This document shows, piece by piece, positions 6,242 to 14,741 of a DNA stretch of 46,398 bases (position 1 is its first letter; every line of letters starts with the position of its first letter). Source of the DNA: 02-FULL-45-11b sp041663485 (lineage in GTDB: Bacteria > Patescibacteriota > Patescibacteriia > Buchananbacterales > UBA6539); assembly GCA_041663485.1 (NCBI GenBank), contig JBAYMO010000006.1, positions 1 through 46,398 of the forward strand. The letters are read 5' to 3'. Under the pieces are notes generated by a model. It was not told the DNA's origin, did no database searches, and saw only the letters and a program-made list of their open reading frames with translations. Both the position numbers and the translations under genes were made by a program.

Positions 6242-7819
6242 ATGAAAAAAACCCTAATAATTGTTGCCATTATCTTTTTCTCATTTGTTACTGGAGCTAA
6301 ATCGTCTCAGGCCGCTTGGGAATTAATAAAAAGCGACAACGCCAGCACGGTTTATTATTTAGACAGCCACAATATTCGCCACCCGTTTTCTGACACTCAA
6401 ACCTTTAGCAGCTGGTACGGAAATGATAAATCAAAAATTGTAAAAATTTCCGAGGAATTATTGGAAAAATACAGTCTAGGTAAAAATGTAACCATGCGAC
6501 CCGGCAGTTATTTAATCAAGGCTCAAACTTCTCCCACGGTTTATGCTGTCGAACAAGGCGGAGTCATTCGACCCATTAGCGACGAAGGAATTGCTAAAGA
6601 AATTTTTGGGATTAACTGGAACCAAAGAGTTGTTGACGTGCCCGATGTTTTCTTTTCCAATTATACTTTAGGCAAACCCATTAGCCAGGAAAATGATATT
6701 CCCAATAATATTTTGTATTACGACACCAACAAAAAAACTTATTACTACAAATTTAATGACTTGCTGCAACCATTTTCCAGTTTGACTGCCCTGGCGCAAA
6801 ACGGCTATCAAATTGATTCGGCCATTAAACTGCCTTATACTTTAACCATTCGCGAAAAACCCATTGTGGCGCGTGATAAAAATATTTTCAATCCGGCCGC
6901 GGAACCAATTACTTCCAAAATAGATTGTGCCAACAAAAAACTTAAGGCCGCTTTTATTTTTGTCGCTGACAAAGAAGCCAAGCCCGAAGAATTGGCCAAC
7001 GTTGAAAAAATTAAAAATAAAGTGGCTGAACGATTTGCCTGGGCGACTTACAACTTGGCGGAGATTGACCTAGATTATCCCACGACCGTAATTTATGACG
7101 ACGGCTATATTTTAAACAAGCAGCCTGACGGCACCACGGAAGTTAACAACGAGGTGGTAAATAACTTTTACGAAAACAACGCGGATAACTTCGATTTTGT
7201 TTTTATCTGGACTGATTTTAAAACTCCGGGTGAAGAAGAAAATGAAATCGCCAATTTTACCAGCGTGACTAATTTACAGGAGGGCGTTGGCCGCAACCGG
7301 TTGGACGCTAGCCGACTCTATGGCAGCACCGGCAAACTCAAAGGCATAATTATGATGGGCAATATCAACAAATTCGACCCCAACACCGAGACCGGTTCAA
7401 ATTCAGTTTTAAATATTGTTCTTCATGAAATCGGCCACCAATGGAGCGCTTATGTCGGTTTTAATGACGGTAGCAATAACCCAAATTTAAGTTTGTTGCG
7501 ACCGGATAAAACCCACTGGAGTTATTACGCGGGATTCATCTCGCCTTTAGGCGGTTCGGGCTGGATTGATAATGGCGATGGCACTTTCACTTCCCAGCTG
7601 GCACAGATGAGTGATGGTAGCTTGCGGCCATACAGCAATCTTGATTTGTATTTGATGGGCTTGATGCCTTATCAATTCATGCCGCCAATAATGTACGTGG
7701 AACCAAAAACCCCGGGAGAGACCGGTAACAAAATTCATGGCACAGCCAAATACGTTAATGTGGATCAAATTATTAAAACCAACGGTCAAATAAAATGCGG
7801 CGCGCCCTTGTCAGATTAG
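6242..7819 (+). CDS. Secreted zinc-metallopeptidase-like surface protein
   Basis: 525 residues with an N-terminal signal peptide (KKTLIIVAIIFFSFVTGAKSSQA). The first half has repeats of the type VYYLDSHNIRHPFSD, VYAVEQGGVIRPISD and ILYYDTNKKTYYYKFND, a short beta-repeat that I associate with exported CPR proteins. The second half contains HEIGH at residues 395-399 (VLHEIGHQWSAYVG), the zinc-binding motif of metallopeptidases, with candidate third-ligand residues downstream. The preceding YDDGY and FVFIWTDF blocks resemble the propagated strands of metzincin-like folds. It probably acts outside the membrane. Its substrate is unknown. ATG 6242 was chosen because it starts the signal peptide. 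Confidence 0.7.
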   Translation: MKKTLIIVAIIFFSFVTGAKSSQAAWELIKSDNASTVYYLDSHNIRHPFSDTQTFSSWYGNDKSKIVKISEELLEKYSLGKNVTMRPGSYLIKAQTSPTVYAVEQGGVIRPISDEGIAKEIFGINWNQRVVDVPDVFFSNYTLGKPISQENDIPNNILYYDTNKKTYYYKFNDLLQPFSSLTALAQNGYQIDSAIKLPYTLTIREKPIVARDKNIFNPAAEPITSKIDCANKKLKAAFIFVADKEAKPEELANVEKIKNKVAERFAWATYNLAEIDLDYPTTVIYDDGYILNKQPDGTTEVNNEVVNNFYENNADNFDFVFIWTDFKTPGEEENEIANFTSVTNLQEGVGRNRLDASRLYGSTGKLKGIIMMGNINKFDPNTETGSNSVLNIVLHEIGHQWSAYVGFNDGSNNPNLSLLRPDKTHWSYYAGFISPLGGSGWIDNGDGTFTSQLAQMSDGSLRPYSNLDLYLMGLMPYQFMPPIMYVEPKTPGETGNKIHGTAKYVNVDQIIKTNGQIKCGAPLSD

Positions 7820-7867
7820 ATAAATAAAACCATCTCACTCAAACGCGCGGTAATAGTAAATTTAGGA

Positions 7868-7896
7868 TTGACAAAATTGTTTTCAGATGCTATAAT
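7868..7896 (+). promoter_or_regulatory. Consensus promoter of the L,D-transpeptidase gene
   Basis: TTGACA (7868-7873), 17 bases, TATAAT (7891-7896): a perfect sigma-70 consensus. Confidence 0.75.
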
Positions 7897-7905
7897 TATA
7901 TTATC

Positions 7906-7929
7906 AAGGTAGACGCATCTCTACCTTTT
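7906..7929 (+). terminator. Terminator-like hairpin at the start of the transcript
   Basis: AAGGTAG and CTACCTT form a seven-pair stem followed by TTT, immediately after the expected transcription start near 7903. It may attenuate the transpeptidase mRNA or stabilise its 5' end. Confidence 0.4.
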
Positions 7930-7952
7930 TAATATTGTTTAGCCAAGAAACT

Positions 7953-8726
7953 ATGGGCTTATTCAAGCCAAATAAGTTTTTGATTCTGGCCAGTGCTCTA
8001 ATTCTGGCCATGGCTGTGTTCTTTTTGGTTCCCCAAAAAATTCAAGCCGCCACAGATTCAGACCAGGACCGGTTAAGCGACGAGGCGGAAGAAAAAATTT
8101 TTCATACCGACTCTAATAATCCCGACACAGATGGTGACGGCTTTAGTGATTATGATGAAATTTATCATGGCTACAATCCCCGCAGTAAAAATAAAATTAA
8201 ACTATCTCAAACGGATTCAGATAATGACGGCGCGCCGGACAGCTGGGAAATTAAACTGAAGTTGGATTTATTAAACCCCGACACGGATAATGATGGCCAA
8301 ACAGACGGCCAAGAAATTAATGCCGGCACCGACCCGAAGTCAGCTGATAATCAAAAAATTTCCAAACAAATTAACGTATCTTTAAACCAGCAGAAATTAA
8401 CTTATTACTTTGGTCAGACTAAATTAGAAGAATTTTTAATTTCCAGCGGGGTAAAAAGAATGCCCTCGCCGGTTGGTGATTTTACCATCTTAGACAAAGT
8501 ATTGAGCAAAGATTACGGCGGCACGGGATATAATTTCTTCTTTCCCAATACTAATTGGAATTTACATTTTACTACCAAACAATATCGTTATTATATTCAC
8601 GGCGCTTATTGGCACAATAAATTTGGCCAACCGATGTCGCATGGCTGCATTAATGTCAGCTACAGTAACATGGCCAGGCTATATAATTTTGCTGAAGTTG
8701 GCACCAAGCTTGCCATTAAACCGTAA
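7953..8726 (+). CDS. L,D-transpeptidase (YkuD) with calcium-binding TSP3-like repeats
   Basis: 257 residues from ATG 7953; an upstream TTG at 7935 is less likely. The enzyme makes or attaches 3-3 peptidoglycan crosslinks outside the membrane. A signal or anchor segment (FLILASALILAMAVFFLV) is followed by thrombospondin type 3-like repeats (DSDQDRLSDEAE, NPDTDGDGFSDYDE, DSDNDGAPDSWE, NPDTDNDGQTDGQE) that probably bind calcium. The YkuD domain follows, with YIHGAYWHN and SHGCINVS; Cys232 is the nucleophile. The usual substrate-binding LysM domain is absent; the TSP3 stalk takes its place. PBP1A elsewhere in the window would make the competing 4-3 links. Confidence 0.85.
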   Translation: MGLFKPNKFLILASALILAMAVFFLVPQKIQAATDSDQDRLSDEAEEKIFHTDSNNPDTDGDGFSDYDEIYHGYNPRSKNKIKLSQTDSDNDGAPDSWEIKLKLDLLNPDTDNDGQTDGQEINAGTDPKSADNQKISKQINVSLNQQKLTYYFGQTKLEEFLISSGVKRMPSPVGDFTILDKVLSKDYGGTGYNFFFPNTNWNLHFTTKQYRYYIHGAYWHNKFGQPMSHGCINVSYSNMARLYNFAEVGTKLAIKP

Positions 8727-8754
8727 AGGCAAAAAAATCAAATTGTGGTAGAAT

Positions 8755-10515
8755 ATGAACATGGAAAAAAATTTAATTCAATCAAAAACGGAAAAAGCGA
8801 TTTTCGCCGAAATCATTGAGGTGCTAAAGAAAGCTTTAGGCAAAGATTTCAGCAAAAAGCTGATTACCATTGAATACCCGCCGAACAGCAAGCTGGGAGA
8901 CTATGTTGTGCCCGGTTTTTTATTAGCCAAAAAGCTTAAAAAATCCCCCATAGAAATCGCTCAGGAATTAGCCCAAAAAATTTCACCGACCGAATGGCTG
9001 GCGGAAATTAAAGCCACGGGTCCGTATCTTAATTTTTTTGTCAACCAAAATAAGTATTTGGCTTCAGTACTATCCGAAATCGCCAAGTCCAAGGAAAAAT
9101 ACGGCCAAAGCAAAATTGGCACCGGCAAAAAAGTTATGGTGGAATATTTTTCACCCAACACCAACAAGCCTTTGACGATTGGCCATTTGCGCAATATTTG
9201 TCTGGGCTCCAGTGTCGCACAATTATTAAAATTCGTAAATTACAAAGTCATCCAATCAACGCTTTACAACGATCGCGGCATTGCGATTGCCAAAACCATT
9301 TTGGGCTACCAAAAATGGGGGAATGAAAAAACCCCGAAAGATTTAAATTTAAAACCCGACCATTTTGTTGGCAGTTTTTATATTAAATTTTGCCGTGAAG
9401 CCAAAAATGATCCCTTGCTGGATCCCGAAGCCCAGCGTGTTCTTCAAGCTTGGGAAAAAGGACAAAAAGAAATTAAAAATACTTGGCAGAAGCTGATGAT
9501 TTGGGTGTTGGCCGGCTTTAAGGAAACCTTAACTAAACTAGGGGTTAGCTCTTTTGATGAAGAATATTATGAAAGCGAATACTATCAGGAAGGCAAAGAA
9601 ATCGTGGAACGAGGCTTAAAGCAGGGAATTTTTGTTAAAAATCCCGAGGGGGTAACCATGGCGCCTTTGGAGAAATTCGGCCTAGCCGACAAAGTTGTTT
9701 TACGACCCGACGAGACTAGCTTATATATTACTCAAGATTTGTATTTAGCCTATTTAAAAGACAAACACAAATTAGATAAATCGGTTTACGTGGTCGGCTC
9801 AGAGCAAGATCTTTATTTCAAACAATTATTTAAAATTTTTGAATTGCTCGGTTTTGAAAACGCCAAAGATTATCATCATCTTTCTTATGGCATGATTCGA
9901 TTGGCGACCGGCAAAATAAAATCCCGAGAAGGTTTGGTGGCCGGTACCGGCGCGGACGATTTAATTGCCATATTAGAAGAGATGGTCAGAGCCGAAATCA
10001 TCAAACGCGAACCCGAACTACCCACCTCGGAAGTTAATCAGCGCGCCACGCAAATTGCCTTGGCGGCTTTAAAATTCTACATTTTAGCCGTCAATCCCGA
10101 GACAACCATGGTCTTTGATCCGAAAAAATCCATCGCTTTGGCAGGCAAAACCGGTCCATATTTACAATATGTTTACGCACGAATTTGCCGCATCTTCAAT
10201 AAAGAAAAAATTAAAAAAATTTCAACAAAAATCAATTACACCGTTTTAAATGATCCGCTGGAATTGGCTTTGGGAAAGCATCTGGCCAAATTTCCCAAAA
10301 TTATTGCCCAGAGCGCCCAAGATTACGATCCGGCGATTTTAGCCAATTACCTTTATGAGCTGGCCAAAACTTTCAGTTTGTTTTATGAAAAAATTCCGGT
10401 GCTGACAGCCGAAGATGAAGCTAAAAAGGCCAGACTACTTCTATTAAATGACGTTAAAATTGTTTTAGCCACCGGTTTAAAACTTTTGGGAATATCAACT
10501 TTGGAAAAAATGTAG
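8755..10515 (+). CDS. argS: Arginyl-tRNA synthetase
   Basis: 586 residues, class I synthetase charging tRNA-Arg. The N-terminal Arg-S domain (to about residue 110) ends before the catalytic core EYFSPNTNKPLTIGHLRN, where the HIGH signature reads TIGH. Further blocks are YNDRGIAIAKT, the KMSKS-equivalent loop TGKIKSREGLV, and a C-terminal DALR anticodon domain starting near LALGKHLAKFPKII. ATGs at 8755 and 8761 are both possible. It is followed five bases later by the receiver-domain gene, so the three genes to 11093 are probably one operon. Confidence 0.95.
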   Translation: MNMEKNLIQSKTEKAIFAEIIEVLKKALGKDFSKKLITIEYPPNSKLGDYVVPGFLLAKKLKKSPIEIAQELAQKISPTEWLAEIKATGPYLNFFVNQNKYLASVLSEIAKSKEKYGQSKIGTGKKVMVEYFSPNTNKPLTIGHLRNICLGSSVAQLLKFVNYKVIQSTLYNDRGIAIAKTILGYQKWGNEKTPKDLNLKPDHFVGSFYIKFCREAKNDPLLDPEAQRVLQAWEKGQKEIKNTWQKLMIWVLAGFKETLTKLGVSSFDEEYYESEYYQEGKEIVERGLKQGIFVKNPEGVTMAPLEKFGLADKVVLRPDETSLYITQDLYLAYLKDKHKLDKSVYVVGSEQDLYFKQLFKIFELLGFENAKDYHHLSYGMIRLATGKIKSREGLVAGTGADDLIAILEEMVRAEIIKREPELPTSEVNQRATQIALAALKFYILAVNPETTMVFDPKKSIALAGKTGPYLQYVYARICRIFNKEKIKKISTKINYTVLNDPLELALGKHLAKFPKIIAQSAQDYDPAILANYLYELAKTFSLFYEKIPVLTAEDEAKKARLLLLNDVKIVLATGLKLLGISTLEKM

Positions 10516-10519
10516 CCCT

Positions 10520-10921
10520 ATGCCCAAGAAAAAAATAAAAATTTTAATTGTTGAGGATGAACCGATGATTTTGGACATGTACCAGACCAAGCTGACCCAA
10601 TCCGGTTTTGCCGTTATTAAGGCAGAAGACGGAGCGGCCGGAATTTCTTTGGCGCAGCTGGAACTGCCAAACTTAATTTTGCTGGATATTTTAATGCCTA
10701 AAATTGACGGCTACGAAATGTTAAAAACGCTAAAGACTATGTCGGCCACCAAAGATATTCCCGTGATAATTTTTTCCAACCTTTCGCAGCCCAATGAGGT
10801 GGAAAAAGGCTTGCAACTTGGCGCGAATGATTTTATTATTAAGTCAAGCGTTACCCCCAACGAAATCGCCAATAAAGTTAATAACTATCTAACAAAAAAT
10901 TATGGCAAAACCAATTGTTGA
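10520..10921 (+). CDS. Single-domain response regulator (CheY-like receiver)
   Basis: 133 residues, one receiver domain and no output domain. The acidic pocket is E12-D13 (ILIVEDEP), the phosphoacceptor is D56 (LILLDILMPKIDGYEML), the switch Ser is in VIIFSNLS, and the conserved Lys is in DFIIKSS. It would relay phosphate from a histidine kinase, or modulate a partner by contact. No kinase is encoded in the window. The gene lies four bases after argS and its end overlaps the ferredoxin gene by 20 bases. Confidence 0.9.
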   Translation: MPKKKIKILIVEDEPMILDMYQTKLTQSGFAVIKAEDGAAGISLAQLELPNLILLDILMPKIDGYEMLKTLKTMSATKDIPVIIFSNLSQPNEVEKGLQLGANDFIIKSSVTPNEIANKVNNYLTKNYGKTNC

Positions 10922-11093
10922 TCAGAACCTTTGCATCGGCTGCGGCAGTTGCGAATCAATTTGTCCGGCCGTTTTTAAGCTTAATGACGGCAAAGCGCAA
11001 GTCATTGACGGCGCTGATTACGAAGCCAACGCGGCCGCCATTCAAGACGCGATCAGTTCATGCCCGGTAAACGCAATTGTAACCGGCGCGTAA
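10902..11093 (+). CDS. Single-cluster [4Fe-4S] ferredoxin
   Basis: 63-residue electron carrier. CIGCGSCESICP supplies C11, C14 and C17, and C54 (SSCPVNAI) is the expected fourth ligand, as in Thermotoga-type small ferredoxins. C21 is an extra cysteine that in relatives pairs with a second one, which is absent here. The ORF starts inside the end of the receiver gene, so translation is coupled. No oxidoreductase partner lies nearby. Confidence 0.9.
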   Translation: MAKPIVDQNLCIGCGSCESICPAVFKLNDGKAQVIDGADYEANAAAIQDAISSCPVNAIVTGA

Positions 11094-11112
11094 AATTAAA
11101 AAAGTACTTAAA

Positions 11113-11142
11113 AACACCCCGCACGCTGCGGGGTGTTTTTTT
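11113..11142. terminator. Bidirectional terminator
   Basis: AACACCCCGCA and TGCGGGGTGTT form an 11-pair stem, with A and T runs outside. It serves the argS operon on plus and the rpmH-yidC operon on minus. Confidence 0.85.
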
Positions 11143-11149
11143 ATAAATG

Positions 11150-11425
11150 TTATTCCGTGACTAATTTGCTGGGCTCCAAGTCCAAGATGGGTTGTTTTTT
11201 CACCGTATCCGCGACAATCATTTTATCTTTATCAATAGAAATCACCTGATTATTAGAAACAGTTAGTTGTTGGTGCCAAAGCCCTTTAATTAGGCCGGTT
11301 TTGATATAAAAAGTAACAATTTTTCCCGTATCAGCATCCAAATCAAAAGCAGAAATTCGCCCCAAATGAATTTCACTTTGAGTATAAACGGCCAAATTGA
11401 GGATTTCGCTGGAAGAAATTATCAT
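11150..11425 (-). CDS. PRC-barrel domain protein
   Basis: 91 residues with the PRC-barrel pattern: LGRISAFDLDADTGKIVTFYIKT in the first half, then SNNQVISIDKDKMIVAD. PRC barrels are small beta domains that bind RNA, protein or quinones; the RimM C-terminal domain is the best known. Its ATG overlaps the stop of yidC (11422-11425), so it is the last gene of the rpmH-rnpA-yidD-yidC operon and probably co-translated with the insertase. A specific partner cannot be named. Confidence 0.65.
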   Translation of the reverse strand: MIISSSEILNLAVYTQSEIHLGRISAFDLDADTGKIVTFYIKTGLIKGLWHQQLTVSNNQVISIDKDKMIVADTVKKQPILDLEPSKLVTE

Positions 11426-12168
11426 TTGATTACGGTTATTTCTGGCTCTTTCTTCTTTTTACCAAACATAAAGTATTGCTGCAAGACAGTCAATAAAGTC
11501 ATAACTAACCAATATAAGATTAGACCCGACGGCAGGGAAAAGCCGATAAAAAAAGTCATTGCCGGCATAAAATAAAGCATTTGTTTGTTCATCATCGCCA
11601 TCATGTCCTCATCTTTGCTACCCTCGGTTTTTCTAACTTCTTTGGGCGGCATTTTTGTCATTAACATCTTGGTCTGCCAAAATTGAGCTAAGGCGGTAAT
11701 GGCGGCTAAAATTAAATTTGGTTTTGATAGATCCAAAAACCCGACGGAAATTAAATTCATGGTTCCGGGATTTTGCACAAAAGGGTAGAGCAACTCGAAT
11801 GATTTAGATTGTAAGCCGACGCGAAAAACTTGATAGACCGCCAAAAGAAAAGGAATTTGAATTAAAAGCGGCAAACAAGATGAAAATGGATTGACTTTAT
11901 TTTCCTTGTATAGATCCATCATGGCCTTGGCCTGCTTTTCCTTTTCGTTTTTATATAATCTTTTTATTTCTTCCATTTTTGGCTGCAATTCCTGCATAGC
12001 CTTTTGTGAACGAATGGCTTGCAGCGATAAAGGATACAAAACCAATTTGATTAACAAGGTTAAAATAATTATCGCTATGCCTAAATCATTACCCGGGACG
12101 GTATTATAAATAAAAACCAAAAGGTTTAATAGGGGCTGAACCAGGATAGTGTTAAATAATTGGATCAT
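11422..12168 (-). CDS. yidC: Membrane protein insertase YidC/Oxa1
   Basis: 248 residues, the short form without the large periplasmic domain of proteobacteria. It inserts membrane proteins with or without SecYEG. An N-terminal segment is followed by the conserved core: LGIAIIILTLLIKLVLYPLSLQAIRSQKAMQELQPKMEEI-type sequence with the hydrophilic-groove Arg, a coiled hairpin of charged residues, then NPFSSCLPLLIQIPFLLAVY and FMPAMTFFIGFSLPSGLILYW. The C-terminus is a Lys-rich tail (MFGKKKKEPE). It lies six bases after yidD in the usual origin-proximal operon. Confidence 0.93.
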   Translation of the reverse strand: MIQLFNTILVQPLLNLLVFIYNTVPGNDLGIAIIILTLLIKLVLYPLSLQAIRSQKAMQELQPKMEEIKRLYKNEKEKQAKAMMDLYKENKVNPFSSCLPLLIQIPFLLAVYQVFRVGLQSKSFELLYPFVQNPGTMNLISVGFLDLSKPNLILAAITALAQFWQTKMLMTKMPPKEVRKTEGSKDEDMMAMMNKQMLYFMPAMTFFIGFSLPSGLILYWLVMTLLTVLQQYFMFGKKKKEPEITVIK

Positions 12169-12174
12169 AATTTT

Positions 12175-12414
12175 TTATTTTAGAGGGTCAAATCCGCCGC
12201 GATTCCAGGGATTACATCGCATTATACGCCACAAGGCGAGAAAGCCACCACGGATGACGCCATACTTTTCTATAGCCTGGTAGCCATATTCCGAGCAAGT
12301 CGGATAAAAACGGCAGTAGCCATAGGGAAAGAGATGTCTGGGCCAGCCGTGATCAAAAGAAATGGTTTTTTGGTAGATTTTTATTAGTTTTAAAACAAAA
12401 TAACGTATTATCAT
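12175..12414 (-). CDS. yidD: Membrane protein insertion efficiency factor YidD
   Basis: 79 residues, normal size. The family signature is intact: YCRFYPTCSEYGYQAIEKYG, then GGFLALWRIMRCNPWNRGGFDP with the conserved cysteines. It assists YidC-dependent insertion at the inner face of the membrane. It sits between rnpA and yidC as in many bacteria. Confidence 0.93.
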   Translation of the reverse strand: MIIRYFVLKLIKIYQKTISFDHGWPRHLFPYGYCRFYPTCSEYGYQAIEKYGVIRGGFLALWRIMRCNPWNRGGFDPLK

Positions 12415-12423
12415 GCAATTTGC

Positions 12424-12765
12424 CTAAAGCAACAATTTGGCTTTATTTAGCAAAAAAAGTATCTCTTTTTCTAATTTCTGGTATTCCGTGCCTAAGGCAG
12501 CAGGAGCCACTGACAAAACAAAATCACAACCTAAAGAAATTTTTGCTAAATTTAGACGAAAAATCTCACGAATTTGTCTTTTAACCCTATTTCTTTCAAC
12601 AGCTTTTTTGCTAAATTTAGTGGAAACTACAACAGTCACCCTGGTTTTTTTCAAGTTGTTTTGGAGATACTTTAAACGGAAATAGGGAGAAAACAATGAT
12701 CTCCCTAGTCTCAGTACTCGTTTAATATCTTTTTCTTTGTTAAGTCGGTTGGCTGCCGGCAACAT
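12424..12765 (-). CDS. rnpA: Ribonuclease P protein component
   Basis: 113 residues. It binds the P RNA and helps mature tRNA 5' ends. The RNR signature is seen as KKAVERNRVKRQIREIFR, after the strand RVTVVVSTK. The N-terminus LPAANRLNKEKDIKRVLRLGR is typical. It lies five bases downstream of rpmH in the same operon. Confidence 0.93.
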   Translation of the reverse strand: MLPAANRLNKEKDIKRVLRLGRSLFSPYFRLKYLQNNLKKTRVTVVVSTKFSKKAVERNRVKRQIREIFRLNLAKISLGCDFVLSVAPAALGTEYQKLEKEILFLLNKAKLLL

Positions 12766-12770
12766 AATAC

Positions 12771-12908
12771 TTATTTGGTCAGACGTTTGCGACCCTTGGC
12801 GCGTCGTCTTTTTAAAACATCGCGGCCATCCTTGCTTTTCATGCGTTTTCTAAAACCATGCTTTTTGCTGGCACGACGTTTGTTGGGCTGATAAGTTCTT
12901 TTTGGCAT
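12771..12908 (-). CDS. rpmH: Large ribosomal subunit protein bL34
   Basis: A 45-residue, very basic protein beginning MPKRTYQPNKRRASKKHGFR and ending RRRAKGRKRLTK, matching bL34 over its whole length. It is the first gene of the minus-strand operon pointing away from dnaA. Confidence 0.95.
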   Translation of the reverse strand: MPKRTYQPNKRRASKKHGFRKRMKSKDGRDVLKRRRAKGRKRLTK

Positions 12909-12934
12909 AGAAAAATATAAAAGTTAACTTCTAA

Positions 12935-12963
12935 ATAGTAACAAAATACTGACTATCTGTCAA
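12935..12963 (-). promoter_or_regulatory. Promoter of the rpmH-rnpA-yidD-yidC operon
   Basis: TTGACA (12963-12958), 17 bases, TACTAT (12940-12935), 27 bases before the rpmH start. Confidence 0.7.
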
Positions 12964-13014
12964 AGATTCTACCTAATCAATGGTAAAAACAAAATATATA
13001 ATGATATACACAAA

Positions 13015-13056
13015 TAATCAACAGCTTATAAACAATTTAGGTAATTTTGTGGATAA
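13015..13056. other. DnaA-box cluster upstream of dnaA (part of oriC)
   Basis: A perfect DnaA box TTATCCACA lies on the minus strand at 13056-13048. Related 9-mers are TTATAAACA at 13026-13034 and TAATCAACA at 13015-13023. The block is AT-rich. Confidence 0.6.
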
Positions 13057-13073
13057 AATCTTTGTGCTATAAT
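13045..13073 (+). promoter_or_regulatory. dnaA promoter overlapping a DnaA box
   Basis: TATAAT at 13068-13073 is preceded by an extended -10 TG (TGC), with a weak TTTTGT about 17 bases upstream. The perfect DnaA box at 13048-13056 lies across the -35 and spacer, the arrangement expected for autorepression by DnaA. Confidence 0.55.
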
Positions 13074-13109
13074 AAGTTAGCAATAATTAAAAAATAAGGA
13101 CCAACAAAA

Positions 13110-14474
13110 ATGGAGGAAAACAAGATCTGGCAAGCCACTCTCGGTGAACTTGAATTAGCTTTATCTAAAGCCAATTTTACTACTTGGTTTAAAAATACTT
13201 TTATTTCCTCACTGGAGCCGGATAATATTATTATCGCAGTTCCTAATACTTTTACTAAAGCCTGGCTGGAGAAAAAATATCATGCCGCCATCTTAAAAGC
13301 TTTACAAAAAATCACGGGCAACCGAATTCGCTCCATTGTTTATCGGGTTGAAACAAAAAATAAAGTTGAAGAGCCGGAAATGACGGCTAAATTTGAAGAA
13401 AAAGTGGAGACCAGGGCTCCCGCGGCCACGGCTGAATTGTCTTCAATGAATGAATTTGGACTAAACGCCAAATATTCCTTTAATTCTTACGTTATTGGCA
13501 AGGGCAATGAATTGGCTCACGCGGCCAGTATGGCCGTAGCCCAGAAGCCAGGCGATATCTATAACCCATTATTCATCTATGGCGGGGTTGGTTTGGGCAA
13601 AACCCATTTAGTCCAGGCCATTGGTAATCAAATTTCAAAATTTTTTCCTCACAAAAAAATTCTTTATATTTCTTCTGAAAAATTTACCAACGACTTTATT
13701 AAATCCATTTCAGCCGGTCGCGCGGAGAAATTCAAGGATACTTATCGCTCGGTTGATGTCTTGCTGATTGATGATATTCAGTTTTTGGCCGGCAAAGAGG
13801 GGACCCAGGAAGCCTTTTTCCACACTTTTAACGAACTCCATCAGGCCAACAAACAAGTGGTGATTACTTCTGATCGGCCGCCAAAAGCCATTCCCGCTTT
13901 GGAAAGCCGTTTGGTCTCACGATTTGAATGGGGGATGATTGCCGATATTTCTACCCCGGATCTGGAAACCCGGTCCGCCATTTTAAAAGCCAAATGCCGC
14001 GAAAAATGTTGTAATCTGGACGAAGAATGCATTAATTATATCGCTACCAACATCCATAATAACGTCCGAGAGCTAGAAGGCGCTTTGAATAAACTGCTGG
14101 CCTTCAATCAGCTCAATGGGACGCCGCTAAATTTGGAAAATATTAAAAAAATCCTCGCCAATCTGACTTCCGTAGCCAGAAAAAAGTCAGTCACACCCAA
14201 ACAAATCATCGGTATTGTCGCGGAATTTTATGATATTTCCCTGGAAGATATCTTGGGCAGCTGCCGGAAGAAAGATTTAGCCCTACCGCGCCAAATCGTG
14301 ATGTATTTAATGCGCGAAGAACTAAAAAATTCCTACCCGACGATTGGCCAGGAAATTGGCAACCGCGATCATACCACAGCCATGCATGCGTACCTAAAAA
14401 TTTCCCAAGCCATTAACGAAGACGAAAAAATTAATCAGGATATTAAATTGATTCGCGAAAAACTTTACAATTAA
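13110..14474 (+). CDS. dnaA: Chromosomal replication initiator DnaA
   Basis: 454 residues, all four domains. Domain I starts IWQATLGELELALSKANFTTWF. A short linker precedes the AAA+ domain, which has Walker A GGVGLGKTHL near residue 158, Walker B VLLIDDIQFLAGK and an arginine-bearing sensor region. Domain IV ends with IGNRDHTTAMHAYLKI, which recognises DnaA boxes. AAGGA precedes the ATG by about ten bases. It is flanked by DnaA boxes on both sides and followed by dnaN. Confidence 0.97.
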   Translation: MEENKIWQATLGELELALSKANFTTWFKNTFISSLEPDNIIIAVPNTFTKAWLEKKYHAAILKALQKITGNRIRSIVYRVETKNKVEEPEMTAKFEEKVETRAPAATAELSSMNEFGLNAKYSFNSYVIGKGNELAHAASMAVAQKPGDIYNPLFIYGGVGLGKTHLVQAIGNQISKFFPHKKILYISSEKFTNDFIKSISAGRAEKFKDTYRSVDVLLIDDIQFLAGKEGTQEAFFHTFNELHQANKQVVITSDRPPKAIPALESRLVSRFEWGMIADISTPDLETRSAILKAKCREKCCNLDEECINYIATNIHNNVRELEGALNKLLAFNQLNGTPLNLENIKKILANLTSVARKKSVTPKQIIGIVAEFYDISLEDILGSCRKKDLALPRQIVMYLMREELKNSYPTIGQEIGNRDHTTAMHAYLKISQAINEDEKINQDIKLIREKLYN

Positions 14475-14741
14475 ATTGGGATAAGTTGTTGATAAGATAC
14501 AATTTTTTTGGGAAAAGGTTTGGTATAAGTCAGAGGAAAAAGTCTGCGTGAAAAGAGCATAAAAAATTTAACAAAAATTTTTTCCAAATTCATCAACTTT
14601 TAGAAAACAGTTTTAGGGAGTATTTATCAACATGGCAAAATTTTTTTTGCCAATAGCCACTAGGGTTTTAAAGCTTATCCACTCCATCCACACCCCTTAT
14701 TATTATTAATAGTATATAAATAAGAAATATATAATACTTCT
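14475..14741. other. Putative oriC core between dnaA and dnaN
   Basis: 267 bases without a gene. DnaA-box-like 9-mers: TTATCAACA on minus at 14495-14487 and on plus at 14624-14632, TTATCCACT at 14675-14683, and CCATCCACA at 14684-14692. A perfect hairpin TGGCAAAA-TTTT-TTTTGCCA occupies 14633-14652, directly after the second box. The rest is very AT-rich, suitable for unwinding. Together with the boxes before dnaA this is the most likely replication origin. Confidence 0.65.
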
